From Streptacidiphilus sp. ASG 303 (lineage in GTDB: Bacteria; Actinomycetota; Actinomycetes; Streptomycetales; Streptomycetaceae): a stretch of 64,000 bases of DNA. The notes beneath the pieces are model-generated. The model saw only the letters and a program-made list of their open reading frames with translations, was not told the origin of the DNA and did no database searches. Location of the stretch: contig NZ_JAJLRA010000002.1 of NCBI RefSeq assembly GCF_020991365.1, positions 124,001 through 188,000 on the forward strand, given 5' to 3'. A program made the translations under genes and the position numbers. Shown here piece by piece: positions 47,549-55,962 of the stretch. Each line of letters starts with the position of its first letter. Within the stretch, counting starts at the first letter, position 1.

Positions 47549-50500
47549 GTGAGCGGCGTGCACGACGACCGGCTGCTGGTGGAGGGCCGCCTGGACCGGG
47601 CGATGGACCAGTGGATCCGCCCGGCGCAGTACGGCGCCCGGTCCCCGCTGCGGGTCTCCGCGCGGCACCTGCCGGGCGAGCCGGTGCCGGTGCGGGAGGT
47701 GCTGGGGGCGGGGTTCGAGCCGTTCCCGGTCGGCGGGGCGTGGGGGCCGCCGTGGTCGACGACCTGGTTCCGCTTCGAGGGCGAGGTGCCGCGGGAGTGG
47801 GCGGGGCGGCGCGTGGAGGCGGTCTTCGACCTCGGGTACGGGGAGGGCTGGCCGGGCTTCCAGGCCGAGGCGCTGGTGTACGACGCGTCGGGCGTGCCGC
47901 TCAAGGGGCTGCACCCGCGCAACCGGTGGATCCCGGTGGGGAACCCGGTCGCGGGCGGCGAGCGGGTGGAGCTGCTCGCCGAGGCCGCGGCCAACCCCGC
48001 GGTGCTGCACGGCTTCCGGCCGACGCAGCTCGGCGACCTGCTCACCGCGGGCGACGAGCCGCTGTACCGGCTGGCGCAGGCGGAGCTGGCGGTGCTGGAG
48101 GAGGAGGTCTGGCACCTGGTGCTGGACGTGGAGGTGCTGGCGGAGCTGATGCACGAGCTCGCCTTCACCGACCCGCGGCGGCACGGGATCCTGCGCGCCC
48201 TGGAGCGGATGCTGGACGCGCTGGACCTGCACGACGTGCCCGGTACCGCGGCGGCCGGCCGGGCCGAGCTGGCGGAGGAGCTCGCCCGCCCCGCGCACGC
48301 CAGCGCGCACCGGCTCTCGGCCGTCGGGCACGCCCACATCGACTCGGCCTGGCTGTGGCCGCTGCGCGAGACGGTGCGCAAGGCGTCGCGGACCTTCGCC
48401 AACGTCACGGCGCTCGCCGAGGACTACCCGGAGCTGGTCTTCGCCTGCTCGCAGGCCCAGCAGTACGCCTGGGTGAAGGAGCACCAGCCGCACGTCTGGG
48501 AGCGCATCAGGCGGGCGGTGGCGGCGGGCACCTGGGCGCCCGTGGGGTCGATGTGGGTGGAGTCGGACACCAACATGCCCGGCGGGGAGGCGCTGGCCCG
48601 GCAGCTGGTGCACGGCAAGCGCTTCTTCGCCGAGGAGCTGGGGGTGGAGACCCGCGAGGTGTGGCTGCCCGACTCCTTCGGCTACACCGCGGCGTTCCCG
48701 CAGCTGGCGCGGCTGGCCGGGGTCCGCTGGTTCCTCACCCAGAAGCTGAGCTGGAACCAGACCAACCCGATGCCGCACCACTCCTTCTGGTGGGAGGGCA
48801 TCGACGGCAGCCGGGTGTTCACCCACTTCCCGCCCGTCGACACCTACAACGCGACCTTCGCGGGCGCCGAACTGGCCCGCGCGGTGCGGAACTTCGCCGA
48901 GCACGGGCGGGCCGGACGCTCGCTGGTCCCCTTCGGGTACGGCGACGGCGGGGGCGGTCCGACCCGGGAGATGCTGGAGAAGGCCCGCCGGCTGCGGGAC
49001 CTGGAGGGGTCGCCGCGGGTGGCGGTGGAGTCCCCGGCGGCGTTCTTCGAGGCGGCGGAGGCCGAGTACGGGGAGCAGGCGCCGGTGTGGACGGGCGAGA
49101 TGTACCTGGAGCTGCACCGCGCCACGTACACCACCCAGGCGAAGACCAAGCAGGGCAACCGCCGGGCCGAGGCGCTCCTGCGGGAGGCGGAGCTGTGGGC
49201 GGCCACGGCGGCGCTGCGCGCGCCCGGCTACGCCTACCCGTACGAGGAGCTGGACCGGCTGTGGAGGACGGTGCTGCTGCACCAGTTCCACGACATCCTG
49301 CCGGGCAGTTCCATCGCGTGGGTGCACCGGGAGGCGCGGGAGACCTATGCGGCGGTGCACGCGGAGCTGGACGCGCTCACCGCCGCGGCGGCGGAGGCCC
49401 TGGCGGGCGCGGCGGCGGACGCCGGCGCGGCAGGGGCGACCGGGGCGACAGGCGAGGGGGATGCGGCCGGCAAGGGCGACGAGGGCGGCGGCGGACCTCC
49501 GGGGGCGCCGGGCGCCGGGCGCGGCACGGCGGTGCTCAACGCGGCGTCCTTCGACCGGGCGGAGGTGCTGGTCGGCGCGGACGGGGAGCCGCGGTGGGCC
49601 GAGGCGCCCGCGCTCGGCGCCGGCGCGCTGCGCGACGGCCTGCCGGACGGGGTCGCGCCGGCCGTGCTGCTGCGGGCCGGCGACGGCGGCTTCGTCCTGG
49701 AGAACGGCCTGCTGAGGGTGGTGGTGGACGCCGACGGGCTGCTGTCCTCGGTCCGCGACCTGACCGCGGACCGGGAGGTTTTGTCCCCGGGCGGACGCGG
49801 CAACCTCCTGCAGCTGCACCCCGACCATCCCAACCAGTGGGACGCCTGGGACATCGACCGCCACTACCGGCGGCGGTGCACCGACCTGGTGGCGGCCGAG
49901 TCGGTCACCGGGGAGGCGGCGGGGCCGCTGCTGGCGTCGGTGCGGGTGGTGCGGCGGTTCGGCTCCTCCTCGGCGGTCCAGGTGCTGCGGCTGGCGGCCG
50001 GGTCGCCGCGGCTGGAGGTGGCCACGGAGGTGGACTGGCGGGAGTCGGAGAAGGTGCTGAAGGCGGCGTTCCCGCTGGACGTGCACGCCGACCGGTCCAC
50101 GGCGGAGATCCAGTTCGGGCACGTGCACCGGCCGACCCACACGAACACCGGCTGGGAGGCGGCGCGGTTCGAGGTCTGCGCCCACCGCTGGATCCACGTC
50201 GGGGAGCCGGAGTACGGGATCGCGCTGCTCAACGACTCCACCTACGGCCACGACGTGACCCGGAGCGCGGGGGAGCACGGCACCACGACCACCGTCCGGC
50301 TGACGCTGCTGCGCGCCCCGCGCTGCCCCGATCCGGAGACCGACCGGGACGTCCACCGCTTCCGGTACGCGCTGCAGCCCGGCGCCGGGATCGGCGACGC
50401 GGTGGCGGGCGGCCACGCGCTCAACCTGCCGCTGCGGACGGTACCGGGCCCCGCCCCGGCCGGGCCGCCGCTGGTCGCGGTCGAGGGCCCGGCGGTCACG

Positions 50501-50848
50501 GTGGAGTCGGTGAAGCTCGCCGACGACCGCTCGGGGGACGTGGTGGTCCGGCTCTACGAGTCGCGCGGCGGACGGGCCCGCGGCACCCTGCGGACGGGCT
50601 TCCCGGTCGCCGCGGCGACCGTCACCGACCTGCTGGAGCGTCCGCTCCCGGACGGCGCGGCGGACGCGCCGACCCCGGCGGGCGGCCCGCCGGACGCCCT
50701 GCGGCTGTCGCTGCGCCCCTTCCAGATCCTGACGGTCCGTCTGACGCCGGCGGGCCGCCCGGGCCCGACGCCGGGCCCGGCGTCGGGCCCGCCGTCGCCG
50801 TCTCCGGGCGAGGGGCCGGCGGGGAGGCCGGGGGGCGCACCGGCGTGA
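47549..50848 (+). CDS. alpha-mannosidase, glycoside hydrolase family 38
   Basis: 1099 residues. Catalytic-domain landmarks: SAVGHAHIDSAWLWPLRETVRKASRTF (zinc HxD, residues ~255), QAQQYAWVKEHQPHVWERI, SMWVESDTNMPGGEALARQLVHGKRFF and WLPDSFGYTAAFPQL (nucleophile Asp in LPD), and HQFHDILPGSSI near 582. A Gly/Ala-rich linker (~620-660) separates it from the C-terminal beta-sandwich domains. Releases alpha-linked mannose; no signal peptide, so intracellular processing of imported oligosaccharides is likely. GTG 47549 or 47558; both lack a clear ribosome binding site. Confidence 0.93.
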   Translation: MSGVHDDRLLVEGRLDRAMDQWIRPAQYGARSPLRVSARHLPGEPVPVREVLGAGFEPFPVGGAWGPPWSTTWFRFEGEVPREWAGRRVEAVFDLGYGEGWPGFQAEALVYDASGVPLKGLHPRNRWIPVGNPVAGGERVELLAEAAANPAVLHGFRPTQLGDLLTAGDEPLYRLAQAELAVLEEEVWHLVLDVEVLAELMHELAFTDPRRHGILRALERMLDALDLHDVPGTAAAGRAELAEELARPAHASAHRLSAVGHAHIDSAWLWPLRETVRKASRTFANVTALAEDYPELVFACSQAQQYAWVKEHQPHVWERIRRAVAAGTWAPVGSMWVESDTNMPGGEALARQLVHGKRFFAEELGVETREVWLPDSFGYTAAFPQLARLAGVRWFLTQKLSWNQTNPMPHHSFWWEGIDGSRVFTHFPPVDTYNATFAGAELARAVRNFAEHGRAGRSLVPFGYGDGGGGPTREMLEKARRLRDLEGSPRVAVESPAAFFEAAEAEYGEQAPVWTGEMYLELHRATYTTQAKTKQGNRRAEALLREAELWAATAALRAPGYAYPYEELDRLWRTVLLHQFHDILPGSSIAWVHREARETYAAVHAELDALTAAAAEALAGAAADAGAAGATGATGEGDAAGKGDEGGGGPPGAPGAGRGTAVLNAASFDRAEVLVGADGEPRWAEAPALGAGALRDGLPDGVAPAVLLRAGDGGFVLENGLLRVVVDADGLLSSVRDLTADREVLSPGGRGNLLQLHPDHPNQWDAWDIDRHYRRRCTDLVAAESVTGEAAGPLLASVRVVRRFGSSSAVQVLRLAAGSPRLEVATEVDWRESEKVLKAAFPLDVHADRSTAEIQFGHVHRPTHTNTGWEAARFEVCAHRWIHVGEPEYGIALLNDSTYGHDVTRSAGEHGTTTTVRLTLLRAPRCPDPETDRDVHRFRYALQPGAGIGDAVAGGHALNLPLRTVPGPAPAGPPLVAVEGPAVTVESVKLADDRSGDVVVRLYESRGGRARGTLRTGFPVAAATVTDLLERPLPDGAADAPTPAGGPPDALRLSLRPFQILTVRLTPAGRPGPTPGPASGPPSPSPGEGPAGRPGGAPA

Positions 50849-51266
50849 CGGGCCGCTCCCGGAGCGGCTCCCGCGGACCGGCCCCGCAGGCCGGGACCGG
50901 CCCGCGGGTCCGGTCGGGAGCCGTCGGCGCGCACCGCCTCGGTGCGCGGCGGGGCCGGTCCTGACCGACGGCAGCGCGGCGAACGCCGGTCCTTCCCGCC
51001 CCAGGGGGGCGGATACGCCCCGCCCCGGACCGAAGGCCGGAGCCGGGCGGACAGCCGGCACACCCGACGCCCGGCATCCCGCACCGGAGGCCCGGCCACG
51101 CGGAGTCCGCCCGGCCCGCCCCGGCCACCCCCGGGGCCCACCGGGCGCGCGCGGGCGGCCGGGTCGGGCGAGGCTGGACGGGACGAGGTGGACAGGGCGG
51201 CGGCGCTGGGGTTGAATGCCGCCCAGTCGTTTGAACGCCGTTCTAAACCCTGTCGAGCGAGGGCAC
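50849..51266. other. 418-base gap upstream of the urease-like operon
   Basis: No supported gene. The first part is GC-rich with small hairpins (CGGTCCTGACCG around 50955); the last 60 bases are A/T-richer and hold the operator at 51230-51246. I could not identify a confident -35/-10 pair. Confidence 0.5.
51230..51246. promoter_or_regulatory. TetR-type operator before ureAB
   Basis: TTTGAACGCCGTTCTAA is a 17-base palindrome around a central C with a single mismatched pair; its core GAACG-C-CGTTC is frequent in TetR-family sites. It ends 20 bases before the ureAB GTG. The tetR gene at 58347, once adjacent to this operon, is the natural candidate. Confidence 0.6.
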
Positions 51267-52028
51267 GTGCGACTCACACCCACCGAGCGGGACCGGCTGC
51301 TGATCTTCACAGCTGCCGAACTGGCCCGCGCCCGCCGCGCCCGCGGCGTTCGCCTCAACGTCCCCGAGGCCACCGCGCTCATCGCGGACACCGTCTGCGA
51401 GGCCGCCCGCGACGGGGCCCGGCTGGCGGGGGCGATCGAGGCGGGACGCACGGTGCTGGGCGCCGACGACGTGCTGCCCGGCGTGCCCGACGTGGTCACG
51501 GTGGTGCAGGTCGAGGCGGTCTTCGACGACGGCACCCGGCTCGCCGTGGTCACCGACCCGTTCCAGGGCGCCGGTTCGCTCGGCGACGACGCCCCCGGGG
51601 CGGCCCTCCCGGGCAGCGGGACCGGGTACGAGCCCGCGCCCGCGCCGCTGCGCCTGCCGGTGCGCAACACCTCGGACGTGCCGATCTCCGTCACCTCCCA
51701 CTTCCACTTCTTCGAGACCAACCCGCGTCTGGCCTTCGACCGTGCGGCCGCGTACGGCACCCGGCTGGCCGTGGCGGCGGGCTCCTCGGTGCGCTTCGAC
51801 CCCGGGGCGACGGTGGAGGTGGCCCTGGTGCCGATCGGCGGTGCCCGGGTCGCCGTCGGCTTCGCCGGCCTGGTGGACGGGCCGCTGGACGCCCCCGGCG
51901 CCAAGGAGGCGGCCCTCGCCAAGGCGCGGGCCACGGGGTACCTGACCGCGTTCGACGGGGGCACGGGGACCGGCGGGCCGGGCAGCGGCACGGGCAAGGG
52001 TGAGGACGAGGGGAGCAGCCGCGCATGA
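51267..52028 (+). CDS. ureAB: urease gamma-beta fusion subunit (divergent paralogue)
   Basis: 253 residues from a GTG with GAGGG upstream. Residues 1-~100 are urease gamma (RLTPTERDRLLIFTAAELARARRARGVRLNVPEATALIADTVCEAARDG; DDVLPGVPDVV). Residues ~125-225 are urease beta (LPVRNTSDVPISVTSHFHFFETNPRLAFDRAAAYGTRLAVAAGSSVRFDPG). A Gly-rich tail follows. It overlaps ureC by ATGA. No ureD/E/F/G accessory genes follow, unlike a standard urease cluster. Confidence 0.92.
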   Translation: MRLTPTERDRLLIFTAAELARARRARGVRLNVPEATALIADTVCEAARDGARLAGAIEAGRTVLGADDVLPGVPDVVTVVQVEAVFDDGTRLAVVTDPFQGAGSLGDDAPGAALPGSGTGYEPAPAPLRLPVRNTSDVPISVTSHFHFFETNPRLAFDRAAAYGTRLAVAAGSSVRFDPGATVEVALVPIGGARVAVGFAGLVDGPLDAPGAKEAALAKARATGYLTAFDGGTGTGGPGSGTGKGEDEGSSRA

Positions 52029-53815
52029 GGTCCGGCAACGCGGAGATCACCGGGGGCGGCGGCAGCAGCCTCCACGGCGGCATCGACGCCCACGACTACA
52101 TCGCCGTGCACGGTCCCCGGGCCGGCGACCGGATCCGGCTCGGCGACTCGGGCCTGATCGTCCGGGTGGAGTCCGACTCCCAGGCACCGGGCGACGAGTT
52201 CCTGGCGGGCTTCGGGAAGACGGCCCGCGACGGCCTGCACCTCAAGGCCGCCGCCGTCCGCGACACCTGCGACGTGGTGATCAGCAACGTCACCGTGATC
52301 GACGCGGTGCTGGGCATCCGCAAGACGTCGATCGGCCTGGTCGGCGGCCGGATCGCCGCCATCGGACGGGCCGGCAACCCGGACACCCTCGACGGCGTGG
52401 ACGTCGTCGTCGGCACGGGCACCACCATCGTCTCCGGCGAGGGGCTGATCGCCACCGCCGGGGCCGTCGACACGCACGTCCACCTGCTCTCCCCCCGGAT
52501 CATGGAGGCCTCCCTGGCCTCCGGTGTGACGACGATCATCGGCCAGGAGTTCGGCCCGGTCTGGGGCGTGGGCGTCAACTCCCCCTGGGCGCTGCGCCAC
52601 GCCTTCAACGCCTTCGACGCGTGGCCGGTCAACATCGGCTTCCTCGCCCGCGGCTCCTCGTCGGGCGACGCGCCCCTGGTGGAGGCGCTCGCCGAGGGCG
52701 GCGCCTCCGGCTTCAAGGTGCACGAGGACATGGGTGCGCACACCCGGGCCCTGGACACCGCGCTCCGGGTCGCCGAGGAGCACGACGTCCAGGTGGCGCT
52801 GCACACGGACGGCCTCAACGAGTGCCTGTCCGTGGAGGACACCCTCGCCGTCCTCGACGGCCGCACCATCCACGCCTTCCACATCGAGGGCTGCGGCGGC
52901 GGCCACGTGCCCAACGTGCTGCGCATGGCGGGCGTGCCCAACGTCATCGGGTCGTCCACCAACCCCACCCTCCCCTTCGGCCGGGACGCGCTCGGCGAGC
53001 ACTTCGGCATGATCGTCTCCGCCCACGCCCTCAAGGTGGACCTCCCGGGCGACGCCGCCATGGCGCGCGACCGGATCCGGGCGGGCACCATGGGCGCCGA
53101 GGACGTCCTGCACGACCTGGGCATGATCGGCATCACCTCCTCGGACGCCCAGGGCATGGGCCGCGCCGGCGAGACCGTGCGCCGCACCTTCGCCATGGCC
53201 GGGAAGATGAAGGGCGAACTGGGCCCCCTCGACGGCACCTCCTCCCTCGGTGAGCGCGACAGCGGCGACGACAACGAGCGTGTCCTGCGCTACATCGCCA
53301 AGCTGACCATCAACCCCGCCATCGCCCACGGCCTGGCCCACGAGATCGGCTCCCTGGAGGTCGGCAAGCTCGCCGACATCGTGCTCTGGCGCCCCGACCA
53401 CTTCGGCGCCAAGCCGCAGCTGGTGCTCAAGGCAGGCTTCCCCGCGTACGGCGTGGTCGGCGACCCCAACGCCTCCACCGACACCTGCGAACCGCTGGTG
53501 CTCGGACCGCAGTTCGGCGCCCACGGTGCGACCGCCGCCGACCTCTCGGTGGCGTTCGTCGCCCAGGCCGCGGCCGACGCGGCCGACCCCGGCGCCTCCG
53601 GCATGGCGCACCGCCCCGGCGACGGCATGCCGACCCGGCGCCGCCGCGTCGGGGTGCGCCGCACCCGGGGCATCGGCCCGCGCGACATGGTCCGCAACGG
53701 CCGGACCGGCGAGGTCCGGGTGGACGCCGCCACCGGCCTGGTGACGCTCGACGGCGCCCCCCTGCGCTCCGAGCCCGCCGACAGCGTGTCGCTCAGCCGC
53801 CTCTACTTCCTCTGA
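52025..53815 (+). CDS. ureC: urease alpha-subunit paralogue with altered pocket and flap
   Basis: 596 residues. Nickel and catalytic positions are kept: DTHVHL, GFKVHEDMG (carbamylated Lys and His), ALHTDGLNE, AFHIEGCGGGH, TSSDAQGMGR. The active-site flap, normally VCHHL, reads SAHAL in an ungapped alignment, so the flap Cys and second His are Ala while the general-acid His remains. The loop normally GGGTGPAAGTHATTCTPGP is replaced by GQEFGPVWGVGVNSPW. I infer an intact dinuclear centre with a changed substrate pocket. Follows ureAB with overlap; a hairpin separates it from aguA. Confidence 0.9.
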   Translation: MRSGNAEITGGGGSSLHGGIDAHDYIAVHGPRAGDRIRLGDSGLIVRVESDSQAPGDEFLAGFGKTARDGLHLKAAAVRDTCDVVISNVTVIDAVLGIRKTSIGLVGGRIAAIGRAGNPDTLDGVDVVVGTGTTIVSGEGLIATAGAVDTHVHLLSPRIMEASLASGVTTIIGQEFGPVWGVGVNSPWALRHAFNAFDAWPVNIGFLARGSSSGDAPLVEALAEGGASGFKVHEDMGAHTRALDTALRVAEEHDVQVALHTDGLNECLSVEDTLAVLDGRTIHAFHIEGCGGGHVPNVLRMAGVPNVIGSSTNPTLPFGRDALGEHFGMIVSAHALKVDLPGDAAMARDRIRAGTMGAEDVLHDLGMIGITSSDAQGMGRAGETVRRTFAMAGKMKGELGPLDGTSSLGERDSGDDNERVLRYIAKLTINPAIAHGLAHEIGSLEVGKLADIVLWRPDHFGAKPQLVLKAGFPAYGVVGDPNASTDTCEPLVLGPQFGAHGATAADLSVAFVAQAAADAADPGASGMAHRPGDGMPTRRRRVGVRRTRGIGPRDMVRNGRTGEVRVDAATGLVTLDGAPLRSEPADSVSLSRLYFL

Positions 53816-53818
53816 GAC

Positions 53819-53864
53819 CCCGGTCCTCGGAGGCCCCGGTCCTCCGGCGCCTCCGAGGACCGGG
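53819..53864 (+). terminator. hairpin after ureC
   Basis: 16-bp perfect stem CCCGGTCCTCGGAGGC with a 14-base loop, starting three bases after the ureC stop. It may attenuate rather than end transcription into aguA, 70 bases further on. Confidence 0.6.
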
Positions 53865-53934
53865 CCTCGCCCGAGGCCTCCCCCAGCTCCGCCCCGCGAC
53901 CTCCCCCGCGAGCCACCCCACCCCGAGGACTCCC

Positions 53935-54996
53935 ATGACCGGCCCCGCCCCCTCCCCCGCCGAGCTCGGCTTCTCCATGCCTGCCGAGTGGCAGCCGCAC
54001 GAGCGCACGTGGATGGCCTTCCCCACCCCGAACGACACCTTCGGCTCCGACCCGTCCGAAGGCGGCGGCCTCGACACCGCCCGCCGCGCGTGGGCCTCCG
54101 TCGCCGACACCATCGTCCGCCACGAGCCGGTCAGCCTCATCGTCAATCCTGGGGAGACCGAGACCGCCCGCCGCTACGTGTCCCCCGCGGTGGAGGTCGT
54201 CGAGCGTCCGCTGGACGACGCGTGGATGCGCGACATCGGCCCCACCTTCCTGACCGACGGCCGGGGCGGCCTCGCCGCCGCCGACTGGGTCTTCAACGGC
54301 TGGGGCGCCCAGTCCTGGGCCTCCTGGGACAACGACGAGCACGTCGCCGAGCACGTCGCCGAGCTGTCCGGCGCCCGCCGCTTCGCCTCCCGCCTGGTCA
54401 ACGAGGGCGGCGGCATCCACGTCGACGGCGAGGGCACCGTCCTGATCACCGAGACGGTCCAGCTCGACCCCGGCCGCAACCCCGGCTGGACCCGCGAGGA
54501 GGTGGAGCGGGAGCTGCACGCCTTCCTCGGCACCCGCAAGGCGATCTGGCTGCCCCGCGGCCTGACCCGCGACTACGACGAGTTCGGCACCCGCGGCCAC
54601 GTCGACATCGTCGCCGCCTTCCTCCGCCCCGGCCTGGTCGTCGCGCACAGCCAGCCCGACCCGGCCCACCCCGACCACGAGGTCTGCAAGGAGATCACCG
54701 CCCTCCTGCGCGCCTCCACCGACGCCCACGGCCGCCCCCTGGAGGTCGTCGAGCTGGCCGCCCCCACCGTGCTGCACGACGAGGACGGCGAGCCGGTCGA
54801 CTACTCCTACATCAACCACTACCTGGCCAACGGCTCCGTGGTGCTCTGCGCCTTCGACGACCCGCGCGACGAGGCGGCCGCCGAGGTCTTCGCCAAGGTC
54901 TTCCCCGAGCGCGCGGTGGAGCTGGTCGACGCCCGCCCGGTCTTCGCCAACGGGGGCGGCATCCACTGCATCACCCAGCAGCAGCCGAAGGCGTGA
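53935..54996 (+). CDS. aguA: agmatine deiminase family protein
   Basis: 353 residues. Guanidine-group-modifying fold with MPAEWQPHERTWMAFP, DDAWMRDIGPTF (catalytic Asp), NEGGGIHVDGEG, FGTRGHVDIVAAF (catalytic His) and the nucleophile Cys in NGGGIHCITQQQPKA near the end. It converts agmatine to N-carbamoylputrescine and ammonia. GAGGACT lies before the ATG. The last residues and stop are encoded from a 26-base sequence (54961-54986) that recurs at 58315-58340, so this end of the gene was probably supplied by an inserted element. Confidence 0.93.
   Translation: MTGPAPSPAELGFSMPAEWQPHERTWMAFPTPNDTFGSDPSEGGGLDTARRAWASVADTIVRHEPVSLIVNPGETETARRYVSPAVEVVERPLDDAWMRDIGPTFLTDGRGGLAAADWVFNGWGAQSWASWDNDEHVAEHVAELSGARRFASRLVNEGGGIHVDGEGTVLITETVQLDPGRNPGWTREEVERELHAFLGTRKAIWLPRGLTRDYDEFGTRGHVDIVAAFLRPGLVVAHSQPDPAHPDHEVCKEITALLRASTDAHGRPLEVVELAAPTVLHDEDGEPVDYSYINHYLANGSVVLCAFDDPRDEAAAEVFAKVFPERAVELVDARPVFANGGGIHCITQQQPKA
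54961..54986 (+). repeat. attL-like copy of the 26-bp direct repeat
   Basis: Begins ATCCACTGCATCACCC and ends AGCAGCAGCC; inside the aguA coding region, including the catalytic Cys codon. The following ten bases (GAAGGCGTGA) still resemble the other copy (CAGGACGTGA) at seven positions. Confidence 0.9.
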
Positions 54997-55254
54997 CAAG
55001 CTGGCTGGTCGAGGGCTTTGACCTGCGGACTCTCTGCTGGAGAGCTGGGGGAGGCTAGCGGATCCCCGTCGTTGGGTGACAGCAGCCAGCGATGATCGCC
55101 TCCCGCCTCCTCCCACTCGATCATGAAAATGGACCTGAGCCGGGTGGCCCCGCCCCAGGGCACTCGGTGCCGACCTGGCTCCGGCCGACCGCGCCGGGGA
55201 AGTACACCCTTGCCCCCGGCCTGCCCCGAGCGCAGTCGGGGACGGAACGACCGG

Positions 55255-55890
55255 TCAGTCCTGGACCAAGATGCTGGTGATGCGAGGTCCCATGCCCTGA
55301 ACGTAGGCGAGGTTGGTCAGCAGCATGCCCTGGGGTTCGGTGAAGCGGGCGAGTTTGAGCGGGCCCGTGTCCACCGGGTCGCAGCCGATCTGGGCGGCCA
55401 GGCCGACGACGGTCGCACGGGCACCGGCGTCGTCGCCGCAGACGAAGAGACCGGGGCGATGGCCGCCGACCTCGGCGGAGTCGCTGCTCAGGAGTTCGGC
55501 GAAGGGCGGGATCGCCTTGACGACGGCGGCATCGGGCGCATGCCTGGCCACTTCCTCGCCAGCCGAGGTGGTGGTGCCGAGGACGAGCTCGCTCATGTCG
55601 GGGGCGAACGGGTTGGTCGTGTCCCACACGACCCTTCCGGTCAGGGAGTCGGCCACCTGGTCGACGAGTCCGAGGGTCACGGGCCACGGGGTCGACAGGA
55701 GGACAACGTCCCCGTGCCGTGCCGCCTGCTCGGGGCTGCCCGGGCGGGCACCGCCGCCCATGGTCCGGGCGGCTCGGGCGACCTTGTCCTCAGTGCGCGC
55801 GAAAGCCACGACGATGTCGTGGCCGGCCCCGGCGAGCCTGCGCCCGAGTGCGGTGCCGAGGTTCCCTGCACCGAGGATTCCGATCTTCAC
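55255..55890 (-). CDS. NADP/F420-type Rossmann oxidoreductase
   Basis: 211 residues. MKIGILGAGNLGTALGRRLAGAGHDIVVAFARTEDK is the dinucleotide-binding fold of the coenzyme-F420-dependent NADP reductase family. It is followed by GDVVLLSTPWPVTLGLVDQV and VVWDTTNPF, with a C-terminal helical part GPLKLARFTEPQGMLLTNLAYVQGMG. F420 use is not certain, since many relatives act without it. Together with the downstream-transcribed aldehyde dehydrogenase it forms the cargo of the inserted element. The start ATG has GGAGGTCGG upstream. Codons are less GC3-biased than in flanking genes. Confidence 0.85.
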   Translation of the reverse strand: MKIGILGAGNLGTALGRRLAGAGHDIVVAFARTEDKVARAARTMGGGARPGSPEQAARHGDVVLLSTPWPVTLGLVDQVADSLTGRVVWDTTNPFAPDMSELVLGTTTSAGEEVARHAPDAAVVKAIPPFAELLSSDSAEVGGHRPGLFVCGDDAGARATVVGLAAQIGCDPVDTGPLKLARFTEPQGMLLTNLAYVQGMGPRITSILVQD

Positions 55891-55962
55891 GTTCCGACCT
55901 CCTGGTCCGGTCGATGCGGCGTGTTCCTCCCCGGCCGGTCCGCGCCCGGATCCGGTGACTGG

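Noticed and set aside
44837-53611. A minus-strand open frame of nearly 3000 codons across ureC, the mannosidase and the SpoIIE-like gene
   Set aside because: It is the mirror of well-supported genes on the other strand; its product is Arg/Pro/Gly-rich with no domain. Stop codons are rare in this GC-rich DNA.
52025-53815. UreC paralogue as catalytically dead because of a lost flap His
   Set aside because: An ungapped alignment keeps the general-acid His and all nickel ligands; only the flap Cys and second His are changed.
54961-54986. Integration into a tRNA gene
   Set aside because: The repeat lies inside the deiminase coding sequence and has no cloverleaf.
54997-55254. A short gene at the left end of the element
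   Set aside because: The best frame (about 60 residues from 55092) lacks a ribosome binding site and recognisable features; it may be decayed DNA.
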